From Paractinoplanes deccanensis (GTDB lineage: Bacteria > Actinomycetota > Actinomycetes > Mycobacteriales > Micromonosporaceae), in assembly GCF_016862115.1 (NCBI RefSeq), contig NZ_BOMI01000037.1, positions 150,889 through 214,888 on the forward strand: a DNA stretch of 64,000 nucleotides, in the 5' to 3' direction. The position numbers were made by a program, and so were the translations under genes. Of the stretch, positions 52,952 through 62,443 are shown piece by piece. Position 1 is the first letter of the stretch. Each line of letters starts with the position of its first letter. The notes beneath the pieces were generated by a model. The model did not search any database and was not told the origin of the DNA. It saw only the letters and a list, made by a program, of their open reading frames with translations.

Positions 52952-54001
52952 TCAGGCAGGGACGATGCCGGTCACGCCCACCTGTTCCCAGGCGCCGGCC
53001 ACGGCGTCGTGTTCGGTGCTTGCCGGGCCGTAGAGGCGGGCTGCCGTGGTGGCGGTCGTCGCGGCGAAGTCGGCGAACCGGGTCCGGGGCGTCGAGACCT
53101 GGACCGCCTCGTACCAGATGCGGCCGGCCCGCTCCCAGGCGTGACCGCCGAGCGCGGTGGCCGCCAGATAGAACGCCCGGTTCGGGATTCCCGAATTGAT
53201 GTGTACGCCGCCGAAGTCGCCTTGCTGGGTCTCGGGAAGGGCTCGGTAGTCCTTCATGTGCGCGGGTTGCGGGTCCTTGCCGACCAGCTTGTTGTCGTAA
53301 GCCGTGCCCGGTGCCTTCATCGAGCGCATGGCGTCCAGCCCGATGCCCGGAGTGAAGATGGAGCCGCCCAGCAGCCAATCGGCTTCGTCCACGGTCTGCC
53401 GCAGCGCCCATTGCCGGACGAGGCTGCCGAAGACGTCGGCGACGGACTCGTCGAGTGCCCCGGACTGGCTCCGGAACTCGAAGTTCGCCGTGGCCGCGGT
53501 CATGGCGTGGGTGAGCTCGTGACCGAGGACGTCGAGACCGTACGTGAGGTCACGCATCACCTTGCCGTCACCATCACCGATCTTGATCTGCTGACCGTCC
53601 CAGACCGCGTTGTTGTACCGGTTCGCGAAATGCACGTAGGCCCTCAGTCCCCGGCCGGAGTCGTCGATCGAGTCGCGGTGCAGGACCTCCCGATAGAAGT
53701 CGCGGACAACGCCCAGAGCGTCGTAGGCCCGATTGACCGTCGCGTCCTCGACCGGTGGCTGGCCCTCGCCGCGTATCAGAACCCCGTTGTCCGGGGTCTC
53801 CGCATGCCGGCAGTCGAACACTTCGCGGGCGGCTCCGGTGCGCGTAATGCCCGTGCCGGCTTTCCGCTCGGAGCGCTCGGCCCGCAGGTGGGCGGTGGTG
53901 CGCAGCGTGGCGCGAGCGGCGTCGCTCAGGTCCGCGTCGGCCGCGCCACTGAGCTGATCGAGCACGTGGGGCGGAACGAAACAAGCCACAGGTTCCACCA
54001 T
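52952..54001 (-). CDS. M4-family metallopeptidase (PrtS-like, without pro-domain)
   Basis: A 349-residue thermolysin-like protease. Zinc site HELTH (H161, E162, H165), downstream Glu ligand in GALDESVADVFGS (E185), and catalytic His in GGVHINSGIPNRAFYLAA (H267). There is no signal peptide or long propeptide, the form seen in PrtS/protealysin-like enzymes that may act inside the cell or leave by another route. The ATG at 54001 follows GGAGGAG. Confidence 0.9.
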   Translation of the reverse strand: MVEPVACFVPPHVLDQLSGAADADLSDAARATLRTTAHLRAERSERKAGTGITRTGAAREVFDCRHAETPDNGVLIRGEGQPPVEDATVNRAYDALGVVRDFYREVLHRDSIDDSGRGLRAYVHFANRYNNAVWDGQQIKIGDGDGKVMRDLTYGLDVLGHELTHAMTAATANFEFRSQSGALDESVADVFGSLVRQWALRQTVDEADWLLGGSIFTPGIGLDAMRSMKAPGTAYDNKLVGKDPQPAHMKDYRALPETQQGDFGGVHINSGIPNRAFYLAATALGGHAWERAGRIWYEAVQVSTPRTRFADFAATTATTAARLYGPASTEHDAVAGAWEQVGVTGIVPA

Positions 54002-54126
54002 CGAACCGTCTCCTCCGTCAGAACCGGACCTTCCTCCCCGCGTTCGACGGATCGCGGGCAGCCGAGTTCACGGCTAAACCCGCCAGGGCCCTCGGCCGTA
54101 CGGGCGAGGGGCCCCGGCGGTCAGCC

Positions 54127-54819
54127 TCAGCGCGCGGCGCGCAGGATCAGGTCGGTGACCGCGTCCGGGTGGGCGACCATCGCCGCGTGCGAGCTGTGGA
54201 TCATCACGGTGCGGCCCTTGGCGGCGCGGGCGGCCATGGCCTTCTCGGCTACCGGCGGGATGGTCTGGTCGTTCAGCGACACCAGGTACCAGGCCGGGAT
54301 CGTCTTCCAGGCCGGCACGCCGGTCTCGCCCTCGAACGCCGCCGTGGAGAGCGGGCGCTGCTGGGTGGCCATGAGCCGGGTCTGGCTCAGCGGGGCGTCC
54401 GCGGCGAAGAGCTTGGGGAACCAGGCCGGGTCGACGGTGGTGTCGACGTACCCGCCCGCGTTCGGGTAGGGGCGCTTGACCAGGTGCGACACCAGCACCG
54501 AGTTGTCGCCGCCGGCGAGGGCGCCGGCCTCGGCGATCGTCTCGCCCTGGTCGGGGGCGTACGCCGAGACGTAGACGAGCGACTTCACGTTCTTGTTGCC
54601 GGTCGCCGCGTTGGTGATGACCGCGCCGCCGTACGAGTGGCCGACCAGCACGATCGGCCCGCTGATGGTGGCGAGGAAGCTCCTGAGGTAGTCGCTGTCC
54701 TCGGCGACCCCGCGCAGCGGGTTGGCCGGCGCGATGACCGGATAGCCCTGGGCCTGGAGCTTCGCGGTGACCGCGTTCCAGCCCGAGGCGTCCGCCCAGG
54801 CGCCGTGCACGAGCACCAC
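54127..54819 (-). CDS. Alpha/beta hydrolase, probably truncated at the N-terminus
   Basis: A 230-residue hydrolase. VLVHGAWADASGWNAV is the oxyanion-hole strand, and the nucleophile elbow is VLVGHSYGGAVITNA (Ser in GHSYGG); His likely in IHSSHAAMVAHP. Homologues usually have a signal peptide and about 30 extra residues before VVLVHG. Here the frame meets a TAG at 54864-54862, 15 codons before the first usable GTG. So either it starts at GTG 54819 as a cytosolic protein, or its 5' end is lost. There is no ribosome binding site. Confidence 0.65.
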   Translation of the reverse strand: MVLVHGAWADASGWNAVTAKLQAQGYPVIAPANPLRGVAEDSDYLRSFLATISGPIVLVGHSYGGAVITNAATGNKNVKSLVYVSAYAPDQGETIAEAGALAGGDNSVLVSHLVKRPYPNAGGYVDTTVDPAWFPKLFAADAPLSQTRLMATQQRPLSTAAFEGETGVPAWKTIPAWYLVSLNDQTIPPVAEKAMAARAAKGRTVMIHSSHAAMVAHPDAVTDLILRAAR

Positions 54820-54985
54820 GGTCGGCTTGACCGCCGGCTGCGGGCGGCGCCATCCGCCGGACTACTGCAGTGACGGGCGTGGCACGTGACCGGGGCTACT
54901 GATCGAGAACGGACAGTGTGTCCGTTCCGTTGACCGTTTTCTCCCTAAGACTCCCCGGACGTCGTCGGGCCGGTCTGGGGAGGCT

Positions 54986-56713
54986 GTGGGTTTGCAGGGT
55001 CGCGTCAAGGTGCCCGTACATCCCGCTCTCTCCGGCGAGACGGTCCTGCTTCCGAACAGGTACGACTATCCGGCGTACAGCGTGCTCGCCGGGCCGCCGC
55101 TCAGGGTGGAGGAGGCCGGCGGGACGATCGCCATGCGGCGGCTGGCGCGGCGGCGGCCGTTGACGACGCTGGCGATCACGGTGCTGGCGTTCGCGTTCGA
55201 GACGACGTTCTTCTTCTGGCTGGTGTCGTCGATCGAGCTGCCGGACCGCGACATGCGGCCGTGGCTGTTCGGGGCGACCGCCGTCATGATCGTGGCGACC
55301 GCGCTGATCGAGCTCTTCCGGCTGGTCAACGTGGTCACGCTGTGCCTGGCCACGATCTGGGCCCGCGATCCGCAGCCGGTCGTGCCGTCGCGGGAGCTGC
55401 GGGTCGCGTTCCTCACGACGATCGTGCCGGGCAAGGAGCCGATCGACATGGTCGAGCGGACGTTGCGCGCGGCGCGGCAGATCCGGCACGGCGGGGCGTA
55501 CGACGTCTGGCTCCTCGACGAGGGCGACGACGACGCCGTCAAGGCCATGTGCGCGCGGATCGGGGTGCGGCACTTCTCGCGCAAGGGCGTCGAGGCGTAC
55601 AACGCCGCGGCCGGCGCCTTCAAGGCGCGCACCAAGCACGGCAACTACAACGCGTGGGTCGACCGGCACGGCGACGCGTACGACGTCTTCGTCTCGGTCG
55701 ACCCCGACCACGTGCCCCTGCCGAACTTCTGCGAGCGGCTGCTCGGCTACTTCCACGACGAGGACGTGGCCTTCGTGGTGGGGCCGCAGATCTACGGCAA
55801 CTACGACAACGTCGTGACCCGCTGGGCGGAGTCGCAGCAGTACCTCTTCCACTCGCTGCTCCAGCGCGCCGGCAACCGGCACGGCATCGCGATGCTGGTG
55901 GGCACCAACAACGCCGTACGGATCAGCGCCCTGCGCTCGATCGGCGGTCTCCAGGACTCGATCACCGAGGACATGGCGACCAGCCTGGCGATGCACGCGG
56001 CCCGCAACCCCGCCACCGGCCGGCGCTGGCGCTCGGTCTACACCCCGGACGTGCTCGCGGTCGGCGAGGGGCCCTCCTCCTGGACCGACTACTTCAGTCA
56101 GCAGCACCGCTGGTCGCGCGGCACCGACGAGGTGGTCGTGACGACGTTCGGCAGGCTCGTGTGGCGGCTCGGCTTCCGGCGCAGCCTGCACTACGGGCTG
56201 CTGATGTCGTACTACCCGCTGACCGCGCTGGCCTGGCTGCTCGGCGCCGTCAACGCCACCTGCTACCTGGTCCTCGGCGCCAAGGGCGTGCAGGTGCCGC
56301 CGGAAGTGTGGCTGATGTTGTACGTCGACGCCGCGCTCTTCCAGGTCGGCCTCTACGTCTTCAACCGCCGGCACAACGTCTCGCCGCACGAGGAGGCCGG
56401 GTCGTCGGGGCTCACCGGCATGATCGCCTCCACGCTCTGCGCACCGATCTACGTGGCCTCGTACGCGGGCGCCGTGCTGCGTCGCCGCGCCGGGTTCGTC
56501 GTTACTCCCAAGGGCGACTCGACCAGTCCGGACCGCCTGAGCACCTTCCGGCACGGCCTGCTCTGGGCCGCCTTCTACGCCGTGCTGCTGATCAGCGCGC
56601 CGATCGGTGATCACGTGAACGGCGCGATGTGGCTCTGGCCGAGCCTCAACCTGGCCATCTGCCTCATGCCCACCGCCATGTGGCTCGGGAGAAGAAGAAG
56701 GAAGCGTCCATGA
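54986..56713 (+). CDS. cslA: Cellulose synthase-like family 2 glycosyltransferase (CslA-type)
   Basis: A 575-residue membrane glycosyltransferase. Two N-terminal helices (around 58-115), then a GT2 domain with FLTTIVPGKEPIDMVERTLR, VWLLDEGDDDAVKAMC (UDP-sugar Asp), VFVSVDPDHVPLPNFCERLL (DxD) and YFSQQHRWSRGTDEVV (the QxxRW motif), and four or more C-terminal helices. It probably makes a beta-1,4-glycan at the membrane. The next gene (glxA) begins inside its stop; with GH6 they form the cslA-glxA-cslZ operon known from Streptomyces tip growth. The GTG start follows GGGGAGG. Confidence 0.92.
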   Translation: MGLQGRVKVPVHPALSGETVLLPNRYDYPAYSVLAGPPLRVEEAGGTIAMRRLARRRPLTTLAITVLAFAFETTFFFWLVSSIELPDRDMRPWLFGATAVMIVATALIELFRLVNVVTLCLATIWARDPQPVVPSRELRVAFLTTIVPGKEPIDMVERTLRAARQIRHGGAYDVWLLDEGDDDAVKAMCARIGVRHFSRKGVEAYNAAAGAFKARTKHGNYNAWVDRHGDAYDVFVSVDPDHVPLPNFCERLLGYFHDEDVAFVVGPQIYGNYDNVVTRWAESQQYLFHSLLQRAGNRHGIAMLVGTNNAVRISALRSIGGLQDSITEDMATSLAMHAARNPATGRRWRSVYTPDVLAVGEGPSSWTDYFSQQHRWSRGTDEVVVTTFGRLVWRLGFRRSLHYGLLMSYYPLTALAWLLGAVNATCYLVLGAKGVQVPPEVWLMLYVDAALFQVGLYVFNRRHNVSPHEEAGSSGLTGMIASTLCAPIYVASYAGAVLRRRAGFVVTPKGDSTSPDRLSTFRHGLLWAAFYAVLLISAPIGDHVNGAMWLWPSLNLAICLMPTAMWLGRRRRKRP

Positions 56714-58659
56714 AACCCCGTCCGAGGCCGACCGTCGCCCGGCGCCTGCTCAGCTACCTCGTCACCCTGGTGGTGCTGGGGTTCGTCGTCGCGGTCAACC
56801 GGCCGATGATGGCCGCCGCGAACGAGGCCTACCGCGAGTTCACCATCAACCGGCAGTCCTACAAGGAGAAGCACGGCCACTGGTCGCGGCTGCACGTGCC
56901 GCAGCGGTTCCGGGTGAACGCGATCCACGCCGCCCTGCTGCACACCGGCAAGGTGCTGATCATCGCGGGCAGCGGCAACAACCGCGAGGCGTTCGAGGCC
57001 GGCACGTTCCGGACGGTGCTGTTCGACCCGGCCACCGACCGGTTCACCGAGGTGCCGACGCCCACCGACGTCTTCTGCGCGGGCCACACGTTCCTCGGCA
57101 ACGGCAACGTGCTCGTGGCCGGCGGCACGAAGTCGTACGAGAGACTGGAGCGGGACATCACCCACGCCGCCGGGGTGATGAAGCTGAAGAACGAGTCGCC
57201 GAACGGCGGCACGCGGACCTTCCCCAAGGGCACCACGCTGCTCTCGGCCTCTGGTGATCGTTATCGGACACGTGCGCAGGTCACGCTGAAGCCGGCGACG
57301 GCGATGAAGCACGGGAGCCAGACGATGATCCACGCGTCCGAGGTGGAGGTCTGGGTCGACGCGGAGAGGCCCGGCGACGGCCCGATCGTGCGCCGGCCGG
57401 CCCAGTACCGGGTCGCGGGCCTGACCGGCGACGACCAGCGCAACATCTACGGCCTCGCCGACAAGATCACCCGCGAGAAGCAGGAGTACGGGGGCGACCG
57501 GACGTCGTACGAGTTCGATCCCCGCACCGAGCGCTACGTGCGCGTCGGCGACATGGTGAAGCACCGCTGGTATCCGACGCTGACCGAGATGCCCGACGGC
57601 AACGTGCTCGCCGTCTCGGGCCTGGACGAGTTCGGCCGGCTGCTGCCCGGCGACAACGAGCGCTACCTCGTGGGCCAGAAGCGGTGGGAGGCCACGCCCC
57701 GGCTCAAGCGCCAGTTCCCCACCTATCCGGCCTTCCACCTCATGGACGACGGGCGGCTGTTCTACTCCGGCGCCAACTCCGGCTACGGCTCCGACCGGAT
57801 CGGGCGTACGCCGGGGGTCTGGGACCTGACGAAGAACTCGTTCCGCGAGGTGCCCGGCCTGCGTGACCCCCGGATGACGGAGACCAGCTCGTCGGTGCTG
57901 CTGCCGCCGGCGCAGGAGCAGAAGGTGATGATCTTCGGCGGCGGCGAGGTCGGCGAGTCGCCGGTCTCCACCGCGCGCACCGCCATCGCCGACCTCAACC
58001 AGGCGCGCCCGGTCTATCGCCCCGGCCCCGACCTGCCCGAGCCCGCCCGCTACCTGAACGCCGTGATCCTGCCCGACGACACCGTCTTCACCACCGGCGG
58101 CTCGTCGGGATACCGCGGCGGCCCGTACCGGGGCGAGCCCCGCAGCGACCTGTTCAACTCGCAGATCTACCACCCGCGCGCCAACCGGTTCGCCAAGGCC
58201 GCCGACTCGACGGTCGGCCGCAACTACCACTCCGAGGCCGTGCTGCTCCCGGACGGCCGGGTGATCACGCTGGGCAGCGATCCGCTGTACGACGAGAGCG
58301 GGCGCAACCCGGGCACGTTCGAGCAGCGCATCGAGGTCTACAGCCCGCCGTACCTCTTCAAGGGTGACCGGCCGGTCATCACGGGCGGGCCGCGCGCCGT
58401 CGCGCGGGGCACCAACGCCGCCTTCGCCACCCCCGACGCGCGGAGCACCACCACGGCCCGGCTGATCCGGCCGAGCGCCGTCACCCACGTGCTCGACGTC
58501 GACCAGCGGTCGGTCGCGCTGCCGTTCACGCGCAACGCCCACGGCGTCACCGTGCACATCCCCAAGCGCAGGGGCCTCGTGCCGTCCGGCTGGTACATGC
58601 TCTTCCTGGTCGACGGCCGCGGCGTGCCCTCCGAGGCCCGATGGGTGCGGGTGCAGTGA
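56710..58659 (+). CDS. glxA: GlxA-type radical copper oxidase
   Basis: A 649-residue galactose-oxidase-like protein. One N-terminal signal anchor (LLSYLVTLVVLGFVVAV), then a seven-bladed kelch propeller: FCAGHTFLGNGNVLVAGG carries the crosslinking Cys (C123), HRWYPTLTEMPDGNVLAVSG the partner-type Tyr, GRNYHSEAVLLPDGRV the copper-site Tyr-His, and the last domain contains PSGWYMLFLVDGRG. GlxA acts on the glycan made by CslA. ATG overlaps cslA by four bases. Confidence 0.92.
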   Translation: MKPRPRPTVARRLLSYLVTLVVLGFVVAVNRPMMAAANEAYREFTINRQSYKEKHGHWSRLHVPQRFRVNAIHAALLHTGKVLIIAGSGNNREAFEAGTFRTVLFDPATDRFTEVPTPTDVFCAGHTFLGNGNVLVAGGTKSYERLERDITHAAGVMKLKNESPNGGTRTFPKGTTLLSASGDRYRTRAQVTLKPATAMKHGSQTMIHASEVEVWVDAERPGDGPIVRRPAQYRVAGLTGDDQRNIYGLADKITREKQEYGGDRTSYEFDPRTERYVRVGDMVKHRWYPTLTEMPDGNVLAVSGLDEFGRLLPGDNERYLVGQKRWEATPRLKRQFPTYPAFHLMDDGRLFYSGANSGYGSDRIGRTPGVWDLTKNSFREVPGLRDPRMTETSSSVLLPPAQEQKVMIFGGGEVGESPVSTARTAIADLNQARPVYRPGPDLPEPARYLNAVILPDDTVFTTGGSSGYRGGPYRGEPRSDLFNSQIYHPRANRFAKAADSTVGRNYHSEAVLLPDGRVITLGSDPLYDESGRNPGTFEQRIEVYSPPYLFKGDRPVITGGPRAVARGTNAAFATPDARSTTTARLIRPSAVTHVLDVDQRSVALPFTRNAHGVTVHIPKRRGLVPSGWYMLFLVDGRGVPSEARWVRVQ

Positions 58660-59684
58660 GGCGCCGCTCCGTGCTCATCACCGTCGCCGCGCTCGCCGTC
58701 GCCGGCATCGCCACGCCGATGGCCATCAGCGCCGGCCAGTCCGTCTCGGCACCCGAGCCGGTCGCGGCCCCGGCGCCACAGGAAGCGTGGGACGGCCGCC
58801 TCACCGGCCAGGGCCTCTACGTGGCGCCCGGCGGCGCGGCGGCCGATCAGGTGCGCGCGTGGGAGGCCGCCGGCCGTACGAGGGACGCCGCGCTCATCCG
58901 GCGCATCGCGGACCGGCCCATGGCCACCTGGTTCACCGACGAGGCCACCGGATACGCGGCCCGCGCCCGCCAACTGGTCACCGACGCCGCCCGGACCCGG
59001 ACGCTGCCGGTGCTGACGCTCTATCACATCCCGAACCGGGACTGCTCCGGTCACTCCGCAGGCGGAGCGGCGAGCGCCGTCGCGTACCGCCAATGGGTCA
59101 ACGCCCTCGCCGCCGCGATCCGCGGATATCGCGCGGTCGTGGTGCTGGAGCCCGACGCGGTCGCGCAGACCGTGCGCGGCTGCCTGGCGGGCGCCGCGGC
59201 GGCCGAACGGTTCGCGCTGCTCACCCACGCCGTGACCGTGCTGCGCGCGAACCCTGGCACGCTGGTCTATCTGGACGCCGGCAATCCGACGTGGATCCGC
59301 AAGCCGGCGCAGATGAGCGCGGCGCTGCGCCGGGCGGGCATCCAGCGGGCGAGCGGCTTCGCCCTCAACGTCGCCAACTTCGAGACGACCGCCGACAACA
59401 TCCGGTACGGCACCGCGCTCTCCCGCCAGCTGCGCGGCACCCACTTCGTCATCGACACCAGCCGCAACGGCAACGGCCCGGCGCGAGTGGGCGCGGGCGA
59501 TCACCACTGGTGCAACCCGCCCGGCCGCAAGCTCGGCGAGGCGCCGACCACGCGCACCGGGCACGCGCTCGTCGACGCGTACCTCTGGGTGAAGAGACCC
59601 GGAGAGTCCGACGGCGCCTGCTCCCCCGGTGCGCCGCCGGCGGGACAGTGGTGGCCCGAGTACGCGCTGGCGCTGGCATCATGA
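58656..59684 (+). CDS. Glycoside hydrolase family 6 (cellulase, CslZ-like)
   Basis: A 342-residue enzyme with an N-terminal signal or anchor (VRRRSVLITVAALAVAGIAT) and the GH6 fold: PVLTLYHIPNRDCSGHSAGG (acidic residue), VVLEPDAV (catalytic Asp), FVIDTSRNGNG and WCNPPGRKLGEAPTT, family hallmarks. It hydrolyses beta-1,4-glucan and likely trims the CslA product. The GTG at 58656 overlaps the glxA stop; an ATG at 58641 in frame is the alternative. Confidence 0.9.
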   Translation: MRRRSVLITVAALAVAGIATPMAISAGQSVSAPEPVAAPAPQEAWDGRLTGQGLYVAPGGAAADQVRAWEAAGRTRDAALIRRIADRPMATWFTDEATGYAARARQLVTDAARTRTLPVLTLYHIPNRDCSGHSAGGAASAVAYRQWVNALAAAIRGYRAVVVLEPDAVAQTVRGCLAGAAAAERFALLTHAVTVLRANPGTLVYLDAGNPTWIRKPAQMSAALRRAGIQRASGFALNVANFETTADNIRYGTALSRQLRGTHFVIDTSRNGNGPARVGAGDHHWCNPPGRKLGEAPTTRTGHALVDAYLWVKRPGESDGACSPGAPPAGQWWPEYALALAS

Positions 59685-59688
59685 CGGC

Positions 59689-60342
59689 GTGACGCTGATC
59701 GACATCGTGCCGCCGGAGGTGGTGGTCGTCGAGTCCTTCGGCGACCACCCCGGCGAGGAACCCTTCCCGGGCGAGGAGCATCTGATCGCGCGCGCCGTCG
59801 AGGGGCGGCGCCGCGAGTTCATCACCGGCCGGCGCAACGCCCGCGAGGCCCTGGGCCGGCTCGGCTTCGCGCCCGCGCCGATCCTGACCGGACCCCGCCG
59901 CGAGCCCCTGTGGCCCGGCGGGGTGGTCGGCAGCATCACGCACTGCCGGGGCTACCGGGCGGCCGCGGTGGCGCTGTCCCGCGACGTCACGTCCGTCGGC
60001 GTCGACGCCGAGCCGCACGCCGCGCTGCCGCCCGAGGTTCTTCCCGGGGTCACACTGCCGGTGGAGCGCGAGATGCTGCACACCTTGGACAGCGGCGACA
60101 CCCACTGGGACCGGCTTCTGTTCAGCGCCAAGGAGTCCATCTACAAGGCGTGGTTCCCGATGACCGGGCGCTGGCTCGGCTTCGAGGACTGCGTCCTGTC
60201 GATCGACCCGCCGGCGCGGACCTTCGCCGGCCGGCCGCTCGTCGACTCGCCGCTCCCCGAGTTCCGCGGCCGCTACACGATCGACCGCGACCTGGTCTTC
60301 ACGGCCGTGACGGTCACGGCAGCGGTGACCAGCGGGCGTTGA
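59689..60342 (+). CDS. 4'-phosphopantetheinyl transferase (Sfp/EntD type)
   Basis: A 217-residue transferase that loads phosphopantetheine on carrier proteins of polyketide, peptide or fatty acid synthases. The metal-binding motif is VGVDAEPHAALP, the catalytic patch FSAKESIYKAWFP (KESxxK), and GSITHCRGYRAAAV the upstream substrate motif. EntD-like proteins have this order. The GTG begins four bases after the GH6 stop. No synthase lies in the window, so its partner carriers are elsewhere. Confidence 0.9.
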   Translation: MTLIDIVPPEVVVVESFGDHPGEEPFPGEEHLIARAVEGRRREFITGRRNAREALGRLGFAPAPILTGPRREPLWPGGVVGSITHCRGYRAAAVALSRDVTSVGVDAEPHAALPPEVLPGVTLPVEREMLHTLDSGDTHWDRLLFSAKESIYKAWFPMTGRWLGFEDCVLSIDPPARTFAGRPLVDSPLPEFRGRYTIDRDLVFTAVTVTAAVTSGR

Positions 60343-61261
60343 CGAAGTCGGACCGGCCGCCCTCGAGGCGACCGAGCAGGATGCCCTCGCGCAGGCCCCA
60401 CGGCGTGATGCGCAGCGACGTCAGGCCCAGGCCACGCATGACCTCGTCGGCGACGATGGAACCGGCGACGATCTGGCAGGCACGGTGCTTGGAGACGCCG
60501 GGGAGCTTCGCGCGGCGCTTGGCGGGCATGGCGGCGAGCCGGTCGGTCCACGGGCGCAGGCGCTGCCGGTGCAGGCGGCGGGCCACGTACGGGCCGCGGC
60601 ACATCGGGGCGGCGCCGGTGAGGCGGGCCAGCTGCTGAAACGTCTTGGAGGCGGCGACAGCGGTCGTCCGGGACTCCCACGACGTGCCGGCGAGGGCCCG
60701 GCGCACCTCGGACCGCACGTGCTGCCGCAGGTCACGGGCCGCCCGGCGGGCCGGTGACTCGCCGCCGCGCAGGAACCGCCGGGTCAGGACGCGGGCGCCC
60801 AGGTCGAGCGAGACCGCCCAGTCGGGCTTGAGGTCGCGCCCGAAGGCCAGCTCCACCGAGCCGCCGCCGATGTCCGCGAGCAGCAGCGGGCCCGGGTTCC
60901 AGCCCTCCCAGCGGCGGGCGGCCAGGAAGGTGGCCTCGGCGTCCTCCACGCCGGTGAGGGTGCCGAGCCGTACGCCGGTGGCGGCGGCGACCTCGGCCAG
61001 CACCTCGTCGCGGTCCGGGGCGTCACGGATCACCGCGGTGGCGTACGGCAGAAGCTCCTCGACACCCACCCGGCGCGCCTCGGCGACGGCCTCGCCCACC
61101 GCGGTGATCAGCCGCCGCCGGCCCGCCGAGCTGAGGCCCCCGTCCCGGCGCAGGTCGCCGGCGAGATAGGTGTGGGTCTTCCACGAGCGGAACATCGCGC
61201 CGGGCTCGGCGATCGTGAGATTGACCGCGTTCGATCCGACGTCGAGTACTGCCGCGCGCAT
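60314..61261 (-). CDS. Ppx/GppA phosphatase family protein
   Basis: A 315-residue protein of the exopolyphosphatase/pppGpp phosphatase family. MRAAVLDVGSNAVNLTIAEP is the phosphate-1 loop, YATAVIRDAPDRDEVLAEVA has the Arg loop, and LLADIGGGSVELAFG is phosphate-2. The lysine-rich end (AMPAKRRAKLPGVSKHRACQ) and GLREGILLG close the fold. It converges with the transferase gene (29-base overlap) and is divergent from the 104-residue protein at 61383. Confidence 0.92.
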   Translation of the reverse strand: MRAAVLDVGSNAVNLTIAEPGAMFRSWKTHTYLAGDLRRDGGLSSAGRRRLITAVGEAVAEARRVGVEELLPYATAVIRDAPDRDEVLAEVAAATGVRLGTLTGVEDAEATFLAARRWEGWNPGPLLLADIGGGSVELAFGRDLKPDWAVSLDLGARVLTRRFLRGGESPARRAARDLRQHVRSEVRRALAGTSWESRTTAVAASKTFQQLARLTGAAPMCRGPYVARRLHRQRLRPWTDRLAAMPAKRRAKLPGVSKHRACQIVAGSIVADEVMRGLGLTSLRITPWGLREGILLGRLEGGRSDFVNARWSPLP

Positions 61262-61382
61262 CGTCTGGTGCCTCCCCGCCGAGGTGTGCCCGGGCCAGGG
61301 CGGGTACCACGCGGGGCGCCACCCTAAACTCGGCGCCCCGCCATCGCGTTTTCGCGCCGCCGCGGCGGGGAATCCGGGACGC

Positions 61383-61697
61383 ATGGAACCGAACAATCCG
61401 ACCGAACCGCTCCCGATCGCCCGGGTGAACGTGGGCATGACGGTCTTCGACGCCACCGGCGACGAGGTGGGCTCCGTGGCCGCCGTGCAGATGCCCGGCA
61501 CGCAGGCGCGCCCCGACACCGCCGCCGGCGTGGCCGAACACCTGATGACCAGCGGCTACCTGCGCATCGACGGCACCGGCCTGCTCTCCAACGACGTCTA
61601 CGCCGCCGGCGACCAGATCGCCGACAGCGTCGAGGGGCAGCCGGCCGTGGTCAACCTGCGGGTCCCGAGCGACGAGCTCTACCGCGCGGCGAGCTGA
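61383..61697 (+). CDS. Small PRC-barrel-like (DUF2171-type) protein
   Basis: A 104-residue protein. VNVGMTVFDATGDEVGSVAA is the beta-barrel opening of DUF2171/PRC-barrel proteins, followed by YLRIDGTGLLSNDVYAAGDQ. No catalytic residues seen. It is divergent from the Ppx/GppA gene with 121 bases between. Function unknown. Confidence 0.6.
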   Translation: MEPNNPTEPLPIARVNVGMTVFDATGDEVGSVAAVQMPGTQARPDTAAGVAEHLMTSGYLRIDGTGLLSNDVYAAGDQIADSVEGQPAVVNLRVPSDELYRAAS

Positions 61698-61797
61698 CCA
61701 CCCCTGAACGCCTCGGCGGCGCCGGCGCGCTCCAGGGGAGGCGCGCTCCCCCTGGATCGTTTCGACGACGTCGCCGAGGCCCGGCCGTCCCCACGCG

Positions 61798-62171
61798 CTA
61801 CCCGTGCTCGATCAGTCGGTCGTCACGGACGGAAGCCGGGCCGAACAGCGCGAACCCCACCGTCGTCGGGTCATCGTCGAGCAGACACGCGCGCGCGTCC
61901 GAGGCCGCCACATCCTGCCGGTTCGTGAGCGCGACGGGAGCGGTCGCCCGCGGCTCGAACGGGTCCATCGGCCGGGAGGGGACTGCCCGAAGGACCGCCA
62001 CGCGTCGGGCCGTCCGCCTCACCCAGCGCCGAGACGATGCCCGTCGCCTCGCCCTCGTCGCGGGCCCGACCGCAGGGCGTCGATCAGCTGCCGCTCGCCG
62101 GACGGACTGCACCGAACCGCCTCGGCGACTGCTTCCTCGCTCCAGCCCGCGTCCTCGTCGAACAGGTTCAC
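61798..62171 (-). pseudogene. Decayed small gene, at least one frameshift
   Basis: From GTG 62171 the minus strand reads VNLFDEDAGWSEEAVAEAVR, then SPSGERQLIDALRSGP; the plausible end, TNRQDVAASDARACLLDDDP then TTVGFALFGPASVRDDRL, is in a different frame and stops at 61798. The break lies around 61980-62060. The family is unknown; a sequencing error cannot be ruled out. Confidence 0.4.
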
Positions 62172-62228
62172 CAGACCATCCCGTCATTGGCAGATCGCGC
62201 TCGTCGTCGCCGGGCTCGACCGTCGGCC

Positions 62229-62280
62229 GAGTCGTCGAGCCGAGCCGTCGAGCCGAGCCGTCGAGCCGAGCCGTCGGGCC
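62229..62280. repeat. Four tandem copies of a 13-bp unit
   Basis: Unit GAGCCGTCGAGCC in four copies (62229-62241, 62242-62254, 62255-62267, 62268-62280); the inner two are identical and the outer ones differ by one base each. The unit is not a multiple of three, so it is unlikely to code. It lies in a non-coding interval upstream of the NAD(P)-binding gene. Confidence 0.85.
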
Positions 62281-62443
62281 GACAAGATCGGACGTGCCGA
62301 CGCCGTGGCCCCCGCCCAGAAGGGGCCCCGTCGCGCGAGGCCATTCTTGCCGACAACGGGGGATCTTGCGGGCGGGCCTGTGGATAACCGCCACTGTGGA
62401 TTGCGCCCGTGCGGGTCGTGCTGGGCGGGGTAGCGTGTCAGGA

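Noticed and set aside
54896..58557. Two long minus-strand frames opposite cslA and glxA
   Set aside because: Low-complexity Arg/Gly/His translations; the plus-strand genes have clear motifs.
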